Source of the DNA: Acarospora socialis
Taxonomy: Eukaryota > Ascomycota > Lecanoromycetes > Acarosporales > Acarosporaceae
Reading direction: 5' to 3'
Length of the DNA: 64,000 nt
NCBI GenBank assembly: GCA_025617375.2
Contig: JAMYGW020000001.1
Coordinates: 868,001 to 932,000 of the forward strand
Part shown: piece by piece, positions 35,955 to 47,201 of the stretch
How the letters are laid out: each line of letters starts with the position of its first letter
Position numbering within the stretch: the stretch's first letter is position 1
Translations under genes and position numbers: made by a program
Notes under the pieces: model-generated
The model's input: the letters and a program-made list of their open reading frames with translations, nothing else
What the model was told of the DNA's origin: nothing
Database searches by the model: none

Positions 35955-36287
35955 TAACTTTGCCGTCAGCGGTCCACGATCTGTAAGGTAGGGCTACTGG
36001 AGGAAACTGGTTTGGGACAGGGTGCTAGATTGGTCGCATGGCTCCGTGCTTTTAGACTGCCTTGGTTGCATCTCTTCTCACTTTCTTGCATGCTGCTTTC
36101 TCCGTGTATGGAACGTACTTACTCCACACTAAAGCATTACTCCCTACTCCTGTCGTAATACAGCTGCTCAACTCTCTCTCTCTGGGAAGCAAACTGAATA
36201 AATCTCCCTGTGGACTTCCTTCTATGCGATGCGTGCAAACGTGAACTTCCCAACAACAAAGATTACACATAATAACAACAATCATAA
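35955..36287. other. Convergent intergenic region
   Basis: 3' flanks of TIF5 and TTI1; nothing else visible. Confidence 0.5.
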
Positions 36288-39200
36288 TCAAAACTCAACC
36301 GCCTTAAACACGAACCCCTCCACCATCGGCACTTCTCCCAGCCCCGCATCTCCACCCTGACCGTGCTTCCACCTCTGCCTCTCCATCACCAACCACACCG
36401 CATCCGGATTCAACCCCTCCAACACCTCCCTCACATCCGCTCTTATCTCCAAACACTCAGCCCCCAACATCTCCAACACCTCATCCACCATCTCCTCACT
36501 AACCCTTACATGCTCCAGAATCTTCACCAACATCGACACCAAGGCATCCCACACCCGGTAATTCGCACTGTACACGCCCATCCCTGCTCCCCATCCTCCT
36601 TCCCCCAAAGCCCGCATCGCTTTCCGCCCCTCACTTCCCCTCCCTTTACCCTCCGCCTCCACCCGGCCCCCCATCCTCCTCACCAACGCCATCCACTCCC
36701 CCCACCCCCCCTCCACCCTGCTCGCAACGAAATCCCCCGCACACACCCCCATGGCGCCGACCGCCTCCGCGGCCGCGATCACGACGTAGGGCTCGGGATC
36801 CAGCAGGCGGCGCGCGACGAGCGGCCAGAGGGTGGCGACGAGCGGGAGGAGGCTGTTTTCGTGCGTGGAGAGCGGGGACAGGGCGGTGGCGATAAGGTGC
36901 AGGAGGTGGGTGCGGAGAGTGGGGGAGGCGTGCGGGAGGTAGTGGCGGGTTAGGGTCGTGATGGAGAGGAGGGTTTGGTAGGTTTTCGGGAGGGGGGCAG
37001 CGAGGTCGGTGGAGGAGGAGGGGGTTTGGGGTGAGGAGACGGACGGCGGGGTTGGGGAAGTGGGGGTAGGAGGGGAGAGGTCGGCGTCAGTTGCGGTTGC
37101 GGTTTGCTTCCTCGCTTTGGCGTGTGCTAGTTCTCTCGCGACGTCCGCCACCGTGCGCGGTCTCAGCGGCGCTTTGCGGTGGTTGGGTCTTGGTGTATCG
37201 CCGTCGGTGATGGCGAGGACGGATGCTTTGGCCCCTTCGTCGACGATGGCGCCCAGCACTTCGAACATCAATTCTACGAGCCGCGGGTAGCCGTGGAAGC
37301 AGTCAAGGGCGGCGAAAACAGAGGCGATGAGGTCGTCGAGGTAGGGGATCAGCGACGCGCCGCAGAGCCAGATCATCATGAGGAGGACCTGCGGCGCTTG
37401 GGGTGAGATGTCGAAGGTGTTGAGTTTGAGGCCGACGGCGTTGACGAGGTAGTCGACGTTGGCAATGATGAGGGCGCTGGGGGAGGCGTAGTTGCTGGAG
37501 GCGGAGACGAGGTTCAGAGCGGTGATGGCGTGGGCGCGAAGGGATGGGTGCGGGGAGGCAAGGAGTTGCACTATGGGGTAGAGGGCGTCGACGAGCTCGG
37601 GACGGAATTGTTCGCGGAGATGGTGCGATTGGAGGGCGATGGCTTCGAGGGCGAGGCCTTGTAATCGCCAGTCGGGGTCCTCTTCGTCGTTGTTGTTGTC
37701 AGTAAGGATGCGTAGAGAGAGTGAGTAGAGCTCCTCGAGGAGAGCAGCATGGTGGTCTGATGTGTAATGTTCCAGGTCAAGGAAGGGATCCAAGTCGTCG
37801 GTCGACGCTGACGTGCTTCGGAGGAAGTTCAAAGCCAACCAGAAGTTCGCAAGCAAAGCTTTCCCGGTGGATGCTCGGGCCTCCTCAAGCATGGTTCGGA
37901 TCACCGCAAAGGAAGAATTAGAATCGCTCAGACGCGCCACCATTGTCGAGAGTGTGAGTAGTGTCTCTTGTTCGACTCTTCTGCTTATCAAAATAGGACC
38001 AAAAGATCTCGAAGGCTCTTGTCCGTTAGCTGGGATTAGCTGTAGGCTGCTTTCGTGTTGGCTTTGCGATGCGTTTAGGGCTGTTTGTGTAGGTATGATA
38101 GCGAGAACGCTGTCTCGGAGGCTCATTGCAACATCATAGTCCAGCGTATCGGTGTGTGATTCTAGTTCAGAAAGCAGCTTGATCGATGTCGAGATCTGCC
38201 CAGCAATCCTTGCCTTGGCGCTATCATCGTTCGCCTGCATGATCCTTGGTAACGACAAGGTCCAGTTATGGACACTTGTTTTGATCAAACCTACCAGACC
38301 AGAATCTGTATACGCAAGCTGTTTCAAAGCGGTCTGACGTTTTAGGTCTCCTTTCATCGCGTCTGTAGCTGAGAGCGTGATCAACGTCTCGACCATCATC
38401 GTTCTTGAATCTGTCATCGTCTCTCTGCAGTTCTCAAGTACAGTGATGCAAAGCTCGTGTAGAGCCTGACGAACCTCTTTCCGATCATGATTCCTTAGTC
38501 GGATGATACTCGCCAGGGCAAGCTTCACCTGAGCTGCTGTAGCTTTTGCCCACGATGGACCGAAGTCCTTTGAGTCGTGCGATGCCCCTTTTACGACATC
38601 TGTAGATCGCTTGCCAAGTTCTGTGACCGTATCGTCGCTTAAGACCAATTGAAGAAGTTTGTTTAGTAATTCGATGCCTGCTTGCAGGAATCTGTAAGAT
38701 CGTTTGGACCGTGTAGTAGTCTGTAAGGCTTTCGTGAGAGAAGACACCATCCCGGGGAAGAAGCTCGCTATGGCTTCTCGGTCACCCAAACAAGACAGAA
38801 GTGCATCCAGGGCAGCGACAGCAGTTAGTTGGTTTTTATCGGAAAGGCCATCTGTAACTCCATCCAGCAACACTGTGACCGTGTGGCCAAGAGCTGGCAC
38901 ATTCGTAGCATCTGTTAGTGCCCTTCTGCCTTCGACTGACCGGCTCAATGAGTCGAAAAGGCTGTGTAAGCACTCGAGCACTACCAGACCAAGTTCCTCC
39001 GAAGTCTCCTTGCTCTTTCCTTGTGCCCGGCTACCTCCAGCGATGAAGCCCAGTAATATCAGAAGCTGTATACCGAGATTGGCAGACAGTTTGTGCCGCC
39101 AAGCACTCTCGAGCAGGATCCGTAAACATTGCAATGCAAGCTCAAGGACACGAGACGGGACTTCTCGAGTCTCTCGGAAAATATGAGAGAGTGGAAAAAA

Positions 39201-39452
39201 GACATATTCGGCCAGCTTCTCATCCAAGGCATACTCTTGCTGGGCGACTTCCAACAGTACCCCATGTAGGTTCTCGAGAGCGCGTAGTACATCCTTACTA
39301 GTTGCACTTCTCGTCTTGAACCGGAGCGCCACTTGATTCAGTCCGACACACGGAGGTTTGAGCTGTGGTTACCTATCAGCCGTCTCGGTCAACTACAAGG
39401 TCCATGGCGAGATATATACCTTTTGGAAAGCCTGGTTCCTGATTGCCTCCAT
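36288..39452 (-). CDS. TTI1: TTI1, HEAT-repeat subunit of the Tel2-Tti1-Tti2 complex
   Basis: Chaperone-adaptor scaffold that stabilises PIKK kinases (TOR, ATM/Tel1, ATR/Mec1) in the TTT complex. A 33-nt first exon (39452-39420, MEAIRNQAFQK) joins across a 57-nt intron to exon 2 (39362-36288), giving about 1,035 aa. The joined start AFQK-LKPPCVGLNQVAL is the family N-terminus, and the first ~300 residues show the typical LENLHGVLLEV, YVFFPLSHIFRE and LIILLGFIAGG-like helices. Long runs of amphipathic helix pairs resemble HEAT repeats throughout; a Pro/Thr/Ser-rich insert lies near residues 750-790. The large exon has strong, low-complexity antisense frames (for example 36,363-36,953 plus) which are shadows. 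Convergent with TIF5; AKR1 lies upstream on the same strand. Confidence 0.85.
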
Positions 39453-39788
39453 GGTCTACTTTACACATGATGATTGGGTTCAACTTCATATGGATGCTTA
39501 AGAGGTGAAACCATTGTATTCATGAGAATCTACCGCCCTCTTTGACGTTGAGAGTCACGAATCCTCGTGAGGTCTTGGTAGGATTGAGAAGCTCACATCC
39601 AAGAGGCTATAAGATACCCCACGAACGAACCGCTCCCAAATATGTCATGGCTATTCGATCTTCCTCGACGATATCAGACACGCACAGATTGAGATACTAT
39701 TTGATAGATGTTCTGTACTTCAAATACCATACATATACGCCCTCGCTAATTCAAACAATCTAAAACTACGCTCATTACTTGGATAATA
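39453..39788. other. Intergenic region between AKR1 and TTI1
   Basis: It holds the AKR1 3' flank and the TTI1 promoter region on the minus strand. No gene seen. Confidence 0.5.
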
Positions 39789-42281
39789 CTACACAGCATC
39801 GTCGGCAGCCACACTATGATACAGCGTCCCCTCCGCATCTTGCCTCGGTCTCCTCACTTTCATCCTAGGCGGCGGCTCATACATCCTCGTGTAATTCACC
39901 ACATCCCCATCCAGCATTGCAGCGCCCGACTCACGTGCACGGAAGTAAGGCGCCGGATCCAACCAGAAATCTTTACAATTTCGAACCATCCCTCTCGAGA
40001 ACGGGTTCTGCTGCCGCCGTGAACGAGCACCAGACGCATCCAGACCGCCTTGCGCGGTGGCCAAGAATGTGTCGAGGCCTAGGAGCTTCGTCCATTGTGC
40101 GAACCAACCTTCTCGGTGTGCGTGTGCGTGTGCGTGTCCATGTGCGTGACCCGGTGCTAGAGCGGGGTCGGGCCCCATGCCGCTGCCGGTGAGCTGAGCT
40201 CCAGCCAGAGTGGTCGTTCCGGAGGTCAATGCGGAGGTGATGGCTTGGGATGCTCGGCTACCGTGATGCATGGAGTGGCGATGCATGCTCTCATAGGTCG
40301 TCTGACCTCTGGAAATTTGAACGAGTTGTACGACGAGAAGCATCGTCACCCAGGTCAACTGAAGAGTAGCCCATATTGATAGAACTACTGTGAAGGTGTC
40401 CATGAGGATGATGGAACAGATCGATTCGGCTAGGATGTTGCATCGAGTGTCCGAGGGTGTAGGCAGTGATTCAAAATCTACACGCGTGAGAAGGGGACAC
40501 ACTGTGCACCATGGCTTGGAATACTTACAAACTATAACCAATTGAACGAACAATAAGATACCAATCTCCATGAACAGTATATAAAGGAAAAAGTGTCGGA
40601 GGTTGTTGACACCGACACAGTTGTTTATCCAAGGACAATGACTTGATTGAGAGTATCAGTAACCGCACCTATTCGGCAACTTACCGTGGAGCGCTTACTG
40701 ATCGTGCCTCGCAATGCACCGCCCGCATCTCTTGCAATGCTTGCTCCTCACAGGCATCCGATTCATGCAAATGACGCAGAAATTTTGATCGTCGAACTTC
40801 CAAAGGCTAAGGAGCTCATCGATGACCGCCTTCTGTTGGCTTCGACTGACCAACTTCGGCACATACCCCGGGTCCTCGACCATACTATAAGTGTAGAAAT
40901 ATAAGGAGAGACCGTAAGAGATACCAAAGACGATGTTCAAGAAGATATGCTCCGCATACGTATCTGCCAGATTTCAATTAGCCAGCGCGGCGGCATGGTG
41001 GTAGATGCCATACTCGGTAGAATTGTCATAAGCCATCGTCCACCGAGCCAAAACGCCGTTGCCGCAAAAACTCCGGCTAGGAAAGGCTAGAGGCAGGATT
41101 AGCATTGCTTGCAATAACGAAAAGGACGCCAGAGGCGTACCGTTCGATGTAAGTGTCTCATATCAGAAGGGGCCCATTGCAGCACTTGCTGGGTTGCCCA
41201 TTGTATGGAGTATGCAATAAAGAGCGCAATCGGCACCGCCGCAAACACTACCATATGACTGAGTATCGACATGATAACATAAAGTTCAACGAAAGGCAAC
41301 AAGAAGAAAAACCTGGAGAGAAAGCCACGCTGTTTGAGAAATGACGCGTATGGGAATGGCGGTCCTTTGAGGTTCCCATCCTCATCGTAGCCGCTCTCAG
41401 CAAGCGCTCGATACCACATCCGAGTCGACCTCATCTCTTCAGCAACCACGGCCGGAGTTTTCTGCGTCGATGTTTGCGCGAATCTGTCTGAGCCGTACTC
41501 AAGCAGCTTCTGGATACAGCCCTGAGAGCCCTTCACAAGCGCCCAGTGCAGAGCCGTGAACCCATTCTCGTCAGTAGTGTTGACACTCGCACCCCATCGA
41601 AGGAACAAGTCAACACAAGCTGGATATCCCTTGTACGCCGCCCACATGAGAGACGTGTGCCCCTGAAGGTCCTGAGTATCGACGGGTATGTTTTGATGCA
41701 GCAGCAGGATGAGTAGGTAGATGTTGCCGTCAAAGGTTGCAAGGTGGAGGAAGTTATAGCCTTGCCCATCCGTGAGGAGAGGGTCCGCTCCGTGCTGCAG
41801 GAGCAAGTTGACAATGTAGTAATGACATCTTTGTACGGCCCACATGGCTGGCGTCGCCACTGCTTCTCCCCCTTTTGCGTTGACATCGGACCCAGAGTCG
41901 ACGAGGTATTTGCAAAGCGCATAGTGATTATTGATCGCCGCCCACTGAGGAGGCGTACCACTCATCAGCACCAAAAATCTCCTATACACACACTATAGAA
42001 CCGTAACATACATGTAGTGGTGTAATCCCTTCCTCGTCCTTATACTTGGCGTTGAACCGTCCACTCTCAAACAACCTCTGTATAGCCCCTACTTCTCCAA
42101 GCCTTGCGAGCTGCATAATATCATCCTCAATGGGGAGTTTGATCGGCACATCCTGAAGCTCGACATTGCCATCTCCGCTCAGCTTCGGCGGTGCAGGCGT
42201 GGCCTTTGTGTTTGCGCGTGGTGGTGAATTGACGCTCGATGCGCCGGAAGGCTGCTGAGGGTCATGGGACGCCAACGACAT
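39789..42281 (-). CDS. AKR1: Ankyrin-repeat DHHC palmitoyltransferase
   Basis: Golgi/endosomal protein S-acyltransferase. Six exons (42281-42012, 41944-41141, 41086-41014, 40963-40699, 40641-40529, 40477-39789) give about 737 aa, the usual AKR1 size. After a Pro/Ser-rich N-terminus there are about six ankyrin repeats, with units such as [36 protein letters not shown] and [17 protein letters not shown]. Membrane helices follow ([20 protein letters not shown] and neighbours). The cysteine-rich domain reads [25 protein letters not shown], then [14 protein letters not shown]; the DHHC motif is split by an intron and is canonical, unlike the DHYC of yeast Akr1. Two further helices precede a cytosolic tail with a His-Ala-Gly repeat. 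The ATG at 42281 is the first in frame. Its promoter is shared with divergent SRP102. Confidence 0.95.
40115..40150. repeat. GTGTGC-type microsatellite within AKR1
   Basis: Imperfect alternating GTGTGC units in the last AKR1 exon encode a His/Ala/Gly run on the minus strand ([12 protein letters not shown]). It is in frame, so length changes in six-base steps would be tolerated. Confidence 0.7.
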
Positions 42282-42500
42282 AGCAGCGTATCCTAGAAGT
42301 CTTGGCCAGGTGGATTGCAAACTGTACTACCGTCACTGCGAACTTTCCATGGTGGTGGTTGTGAGATGTATGAATGGTGCGTGGTGCTTACGGGACACAT
42401 TTTGCCTTTCACATCGGATGCGTAACCTGATCTACAAAAAACACCACATCTACCAGCACAAACCATCAGGATTTTTTCCGCCCTCAATTACATCTCCACC
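42282..42500. promoter_or_regulatory. Compact divergent promoter of AKR1 and SRP102
   Basis: Only 219 bp separate the two start codons, so both promoters and leaders must lie here or overlap. I see no clear TATA box; the plus-strand leader ends CACC-ATGG, a good fungal start context. Confidence 0.6.
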
Positions 42501-43504
42501 ATGGCTTGGTCCGACGCACAAGGCCTACTATCCTCACTAATGTCCCCTTCACCCTCCACAATCCTCATCGCCGCCCTCATCGCCCTCACAATTCCCATCC
42601 TCCTCCACTTCACCCTCTACCTCTCCGCCAGCAAAATCCACCTCCCCACCTTCCTCCTCATCGGGCCCCGCGGATCCGGCAAAACCTCCCTCATAACACT
42701 CGTAAGCGCGCCCTCTCTTCCCTCCCTCAACTCCCCAGTCTCGCATCCATTCGTTCCAAGCTAACCATCTATCGCACCCCCCAGCTCGAGCGCGGCAACC
42801 CCGCTGCAACCCACACCTCGCAGACCCCGCTAACCGTCGAACTCTCCCTCCCCATCACCACTTCCGCCTCCTCTTCCTCGTTTTCCTACCGCTCCGCCGC
42901 CGACCCCGCCCACCAAGTGCACAAGCGCTTCCTGCTCGTCGACACGCCCGGGCACGGTAAGCTGCGGCACCACGCCCTCGACAGCCTCGTGCGGCCGCAG
43001 AACCTCAAGGGGATCATCTTCCTGGTCGACGCGGCCGACCTGGCGTCTTCCTCCGCTACGGGCGCGGCGGCGGACGCGGGCCTCAGGGAAGCGGCGGAGT
43101 ATTTGCATGATGTACTGCTGCTGCTCCAGAAGCGGACGACCAGTAAGGGGGTGGGAGGGAAGGCGGCGAAGGGTATGGCCGAGATGCCGGTGCTCGTGGC
43201 AGCGAATAAGTTGGATCTGTTTACGGCGTTACCGGCGACGTTGGTGAAGGGGGTGTTGGAGGCGGAAATTACGAAGGTGAGGAGTTCGAGGGCGAAGGGG
43301 TTGTTGGATTCGGGGATTGGGATGGGGGAGACGGGTGATGTCGGGGAGGAGAGGGACTGGCTTGGGGATGGAGGAGAGGGGAAGTTTGAGTTCACGCAGA
43401 TGGAGGAGGTTAATGTTTCGGTCACGGTGGCAGGGGGCAGTGTTGCTGGGTCAGAAGGCGCTGATGTCGCCCAATGGTGGGACTGGATAGGAAGGCAGCT
43501 ATGA
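42501..43504 (+). CDS. SRP102: Signal recognition particle receptor beta subunit
   Basis: ER membrane GTPase that anchors the SRP receptor alpha subunit. Exons 42501-42701 and 42785-43504, joined across an 83-nt intron, give about 306 aa. An N-terminal membrane segment (ILIAALIALTIPILLHFTLYL) is followed by the Walker A box GPRGSGKTSL (about residues 55-64), the DTPGHGKLR switch-2 motif, FLVDAADLA and the guanine-specificity motif ANKLD. The C-terminus FTQMEEVNVSV-to-WWDWIGRQL is the family ending. An insertion rich in Gly and Glu near 43,310-43,380 lengthens the G4-G5 region. Ribosome-targeting and palmitoylation genes share a promoter, but no functional link is proven. Convergent with the dehydrogenase gene; 132 bp separate the stops. 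Confidence 0.92.
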
Positions 43505-43636
43505 GAGAGAAATGATATCCCTATACACCATGGTTCGCCTATTTCTGCGTTGCTTATGCGAGAAGACCACAACTCCCCGAACCACGGTTCAACGCCCAGA
43601 CAAGGAATGGAGGAAAAGAGCCAATTTGATGCTTGC

Positions 43637-44781
43637 TCAAGCCTTTTCTCCCTCAGACGAGCTTGAGCCGGCCTCCTGCCAGCCCTTCCCCAGAGTCTCC
43701 GCAACTTTGCTATCCGACCAATACCACAAGTTTCGCGCAAGATCCATTTCCTCCGCAATCAAACTCGTCTTATCCTCCGTTGCAATCGGTATGAAATACT
43801 TTCCCTTCAGCTCGCGCTTCACCACGTCTTGACTGCTGGCGAGGAAAATGGCCGTAGCAGCCGCGTCCGTAGTCGACTGTCCCAAGACCCAGAAAGTGCC
43901 CTTCATCAGGTACCCGAGTGGACCAAAGAGCTGCTTCCACGTGTCCATCGCTTCGGTCGGGATGTTGCCAGGGAAGAAGCAGTTGGCGTAGACATTGTTG
44001 GCTCCTTTCTTCTGCAGAATCTTAGCGAGTTGACGAGTGAAAAGGATGACGGCGAGTTTGCTGCGGGCGTAACGCCAGCAGCTGTCTATGCTCGGTGGCC
44101 ACTTGACTGGAGTCGGGGACGTAACGAGGCTGAGGTCGAGCTCTTGACAGCCCATGTGGAACGAGGAAGTTGTGTTGACAATGCGTGCGTCGCCATATTT
44201 CGAGGCTGTAGATTCTATGAGCGGGAGGAGAAGGTTTGTCAGGGTATAGTGGCCGACATGGTTGGTCGCGAATATGGTTTCTATCCCTTGAGGTGACAGT
44301 GTATAGTCAGGGACTGTCGGGAGACCTGCAATACCAAATCAGCTTAATTGACTTAAATGTTTATAGAAAACAACAGTACATACCGGCATTGTTAATAAGC
44401 ATGTCCAATCTGTCGAGTTTGCTCAGGAGCTTATCTGCGACTGCTTTGACGTCTCTGATATCGCTCAGATCGCACTGGACGAACTCTGATCGCTCTGAGC
44501 TGTCTTCTCTGGTGATACCCCGCATACACAGCCATTCCTCCTTCGAGTCTTCGTACTTGCTTGGAGTCCTTGCCAAGATGTAGACTTTCTCAATGCTGTG
44601 AAGCAGCAATTGAGCGCTCATCTCTAGGTTCAATTAACAAATATAATCAATTTCCAACCAATACAACGTCATACATACCTCGCCCAATGCCAGCTTGCCC
44701 ACCAGTGATGACCGCTACCTTACCCGTTAGGCTGGGGGTGTCCGAGAGGGAGAAGCCCCGATAGTTGATGAGGCCAGTCAT
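43637..44781 (-). CDS. Short-chain dehydrogenase/reductase (retinol-dehydrogenase-like)
   Basis: Predicted NAD(P)-dependent oxidoreductase with a Rossmann fold; substrate unknown. Exons 44781-44679, 44623-44384 and 44325-43637 give about 343 aa. The cofactor motif is TGGQAGIGRG near residue 25 (TGxxxGIG type); LINNAG appears across the second splice; FATNHVGHYTLTN follows. Catalytic Tyr and Lys are in RYARSKLAVILF (YxxxK), and FFPGNIPTEA replaces the common PG-x-xx-T segment. Position and spacing fit the WWOX/retinol-dehydrogenase-type SDRs often found in fungi. The C-terminal ~60 residues (LARNLWYWSDSKVAETLG) match that group as well. The catalytic Ser is likely in NTTSSFHMG. Flanks: convergent with SRP102; the CBS gene lies upstream on the same strand. 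Confidence 0.88.
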
Positions 44782-45114
44782 ATTGCGGTAAGTAGAACAG
44801 CTCAAGGACTGATAATGGAGCCCAAGTTGTGCTGAATATGCCCTGCTTTATCTCCAAGTGATTACAGACAAATTATGCTCCGGTCAATGACGAGCGCCTT
44901 GATCTGCTAGCTTCCATGTGACGTCGATCCTCCGATAAGCGAGGTTTTAGCTCATGGTCTGTGCGAGGTCCTACAACCTCCCAAGCCCTGAACTGGTGAA
45001 GCTCAATGCCAGCAGCTGGAAAGGTACCTTAGTAACGTAGCAGCACACTCTAACTCCACACACACACCCTTCGCCCATGCAACACAAATGAAGATCAGAA
45101 ACCAAGTCCCTCTA
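44782..45114. other. Intergenic region between the dehydrogenase and CYS4
   Basis: Promoter region of the dehydrogenase and 3' flank of CYS4, both minus strand. A CTCCACACACACACCC-like CA run lies near 45,055. No gene seen. Confidence 0.5.
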
Positions 45115-46898
45115 TCATGCCGTGATTTGGCCTTGCTTAACAAGCCATGTGAGCAAATCAACCTTGGTCACCACCGCAACCGGCTTCATTTCACCTTGTT
45201 CGTTCCTCTCGGTCACCACTGCAGCGCTATTCCATTCGAAGAACCTACTCAAGGCGCTTAATGGTGTATCAAGTGTGATCTCAACGAATTTCCGCTTCTG
45301 TGGTATTCCTTGCGAATCTGCCTCTCCGTTGGTCATCGTGGTCTTGCTGTGCTTAGGTGGTGCGATGTGGCCAACATCTCTTGGATCCGTCACGACTTCA
45401 GAGATCTTGGAGAAGCTGAACATGACCTCGGAAATGGGGCTTTTGCCATTTGCTCGTCCGTGACTGATCCAGTTTAGCAGATTGCCCAATGTCACTAGAC
45501 CCACCAGCTTTTTGCCTTTCGAGTCCAGGACAGGTAGCTGGTCGAAGCCCTTCTCACGCATCGTTTCTATAGCATCAGCACAAGGTGAATTGGCTAGCAC
45601 GGTAGTGACTGGCTTGAGTCGTAACGTCCTGATCGTAGCTCCACTGAAGGCATCTTTCGATGCGCGGTGTGCCTTTAGACTAGGCGATGAAGGATTGGTG
45701 GTTGGTGGTGTTGGAGGAAGGAGATCATTAGCGGCAAGCCAATCATCATCGACGAACTAGGACCGCATTAGTACAAGTATCACAGCACCCGTCGAAACGG
45801 ACGAACCTTGCTCAGATAACTCCTGATGCTGTCTGGTAGGATAACAACCACCACGTCACCTTTCCCAAGTCCCAGGTCTTTGACCCCTTTAACCATAGCC
45901 GCGACCGCACTTCCGCTGCTGCCCCCGACGAGTAGCCCTTCCTCTGTGATCAATCGTCGAGCATAAGCAAAGGCCTCTCGATCGTCGGTTTTATACCACT
46001 TGTCTATCATATGCTGATCCAGCACATCAGGCACAAAATCGTAGCCGATGCCTTCCACCTTGTACGACTCATTCGCACGGCTCTCGTTCAGCGATGGCGG
46101 CAATGCCAATATCGACCCGTGCGGATCAGCAGCAATAATCTTGATTTCTCGGTTGTGCTTGTGAAGTCCTTTTGCAAGCCCTGTTATAGTTCCTCCTGTC
46201 CCAGCACCAGCTACAACTGCTTTGATTTTGCCATCCGTTTGTGTCCAGATTTCTTCGGCAGTGCCGTATTCGTGCGCCAACGGGTTATCTGGATTACCAT
46301 ATTGATCTAGTATATGTGAGTTTGGAATCTCTTTCTGTAAGCGTCTCGCCACCCCGATGTGACTCTCAGGCGAGTCGTAGGAGGCTTGCGTTGGAGTGCG
46401 TATGATGGTGGAGTTCAGAGCTCGGAGTACAGCCACCTTCTCCGGTGACATCTTTTCGGGTAGGGTAATGATGGTCTTGTAACCTGCCAAACCACTATCA
46501 GCAACCACACCTTAACCTGATAAGCAGAACAGCGAACCTTTAACGGCTCCTACAAGAGCCAGGCCAATACCACTATGCCATCATGTCAGATTCTTTAGTG
46601 TCGCATCCTCGAGTCTCATGCATTCCGTGACCACTCACGTATTCCCGCTTGTCGGTTCAATCAACGTATCCCCCGGCTTTATCCTCCCTTTACGCTCTGC
46701 CTCCTCGATCATCCGCAGCGCAATCCTATCCTTGACGCTTCCACCGGCGTTGAAACACTCCAACTTTGCGTATATCGTGGCTTCAATGCCTAGACTCTGC
46801 GGTAACCTGTTCAGCTTGACGAGGGGTGTATTCCCAATCTGTTCCGTGACCGAGTTCATCACCACCGGTGGAAGTTTTGGTTTGCTTATTGTCGACAT
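45115..46898 (-). CDS. CYS4: Cystathionine beta-synthase
   Basis: PLP enzyme joining homocysteine and serine to form cystathionine in transsulfuration; cytosolic. Exons 46898-46639, 46572-46538, 46483-45807 and 45756-45115 give about 537 aa, the length of fungal CBS. The PLP Lys is in [10 protein letters not shown]; the substrate loop is PTSGNTGIGLAL, formed across the first splice; the phosphate-binding loop is [11 protein letters not shown], and [11 protein letters not shown] matches the family. There is no N-terminal haem-binding Cys/His pair, as expected for fungal CBS. Two CBS domains follow: [20 protein letters not shown] to [11 protein letters not shown], and [20 protein letters not shown] to the end. 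The second exon is only 35 nt. It is transcribed away from the SDR gene's 5' region, all on the minus strand. Confidence 0.96.
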
Positions 46899-47201
46899 CT
46901 TGGGTGTTTGTCAGTGCGAAGCCCAGCTTGATTTTAGAGTGAGATTCTGAGGACTTTCAGGCAGGTGCTGTACTTGCTCGATGTTGAATCGAGTATAAGG
47001 GAACTTAATGTGGCGCACTTGGGGTTGTTTCTAGCGGCAATTAACTACCTTGAAATCTAAAACCCGAGATGTCGCCATTTGTGACTAATTACTTACTAAT
47101 ATCTCCCCCACATCATGTATGCTGTCCCCATCCTCACTTGCTGTAATCCCCACATCTAGGTCTTCGTGAGGTCGGTGGCGAAGACCATCTGACATGCAGA
47201 C
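46899..47201. other. Intergenic region between CYS4 and the agmatinase-like gene
   Basis: CYS4 promoter region and 3' flank of the next gene. No gene or recognisable site beyond that. Confidence 0.5.

Noticed and set aside
36363-36953. Long plus-strand frame opposite TTI1 (His/Pro-rich)
   Set aside because: Antisense shadow of a GC-rich coding exon; composition is not protein-like and TTI1 on the other strand is clear.
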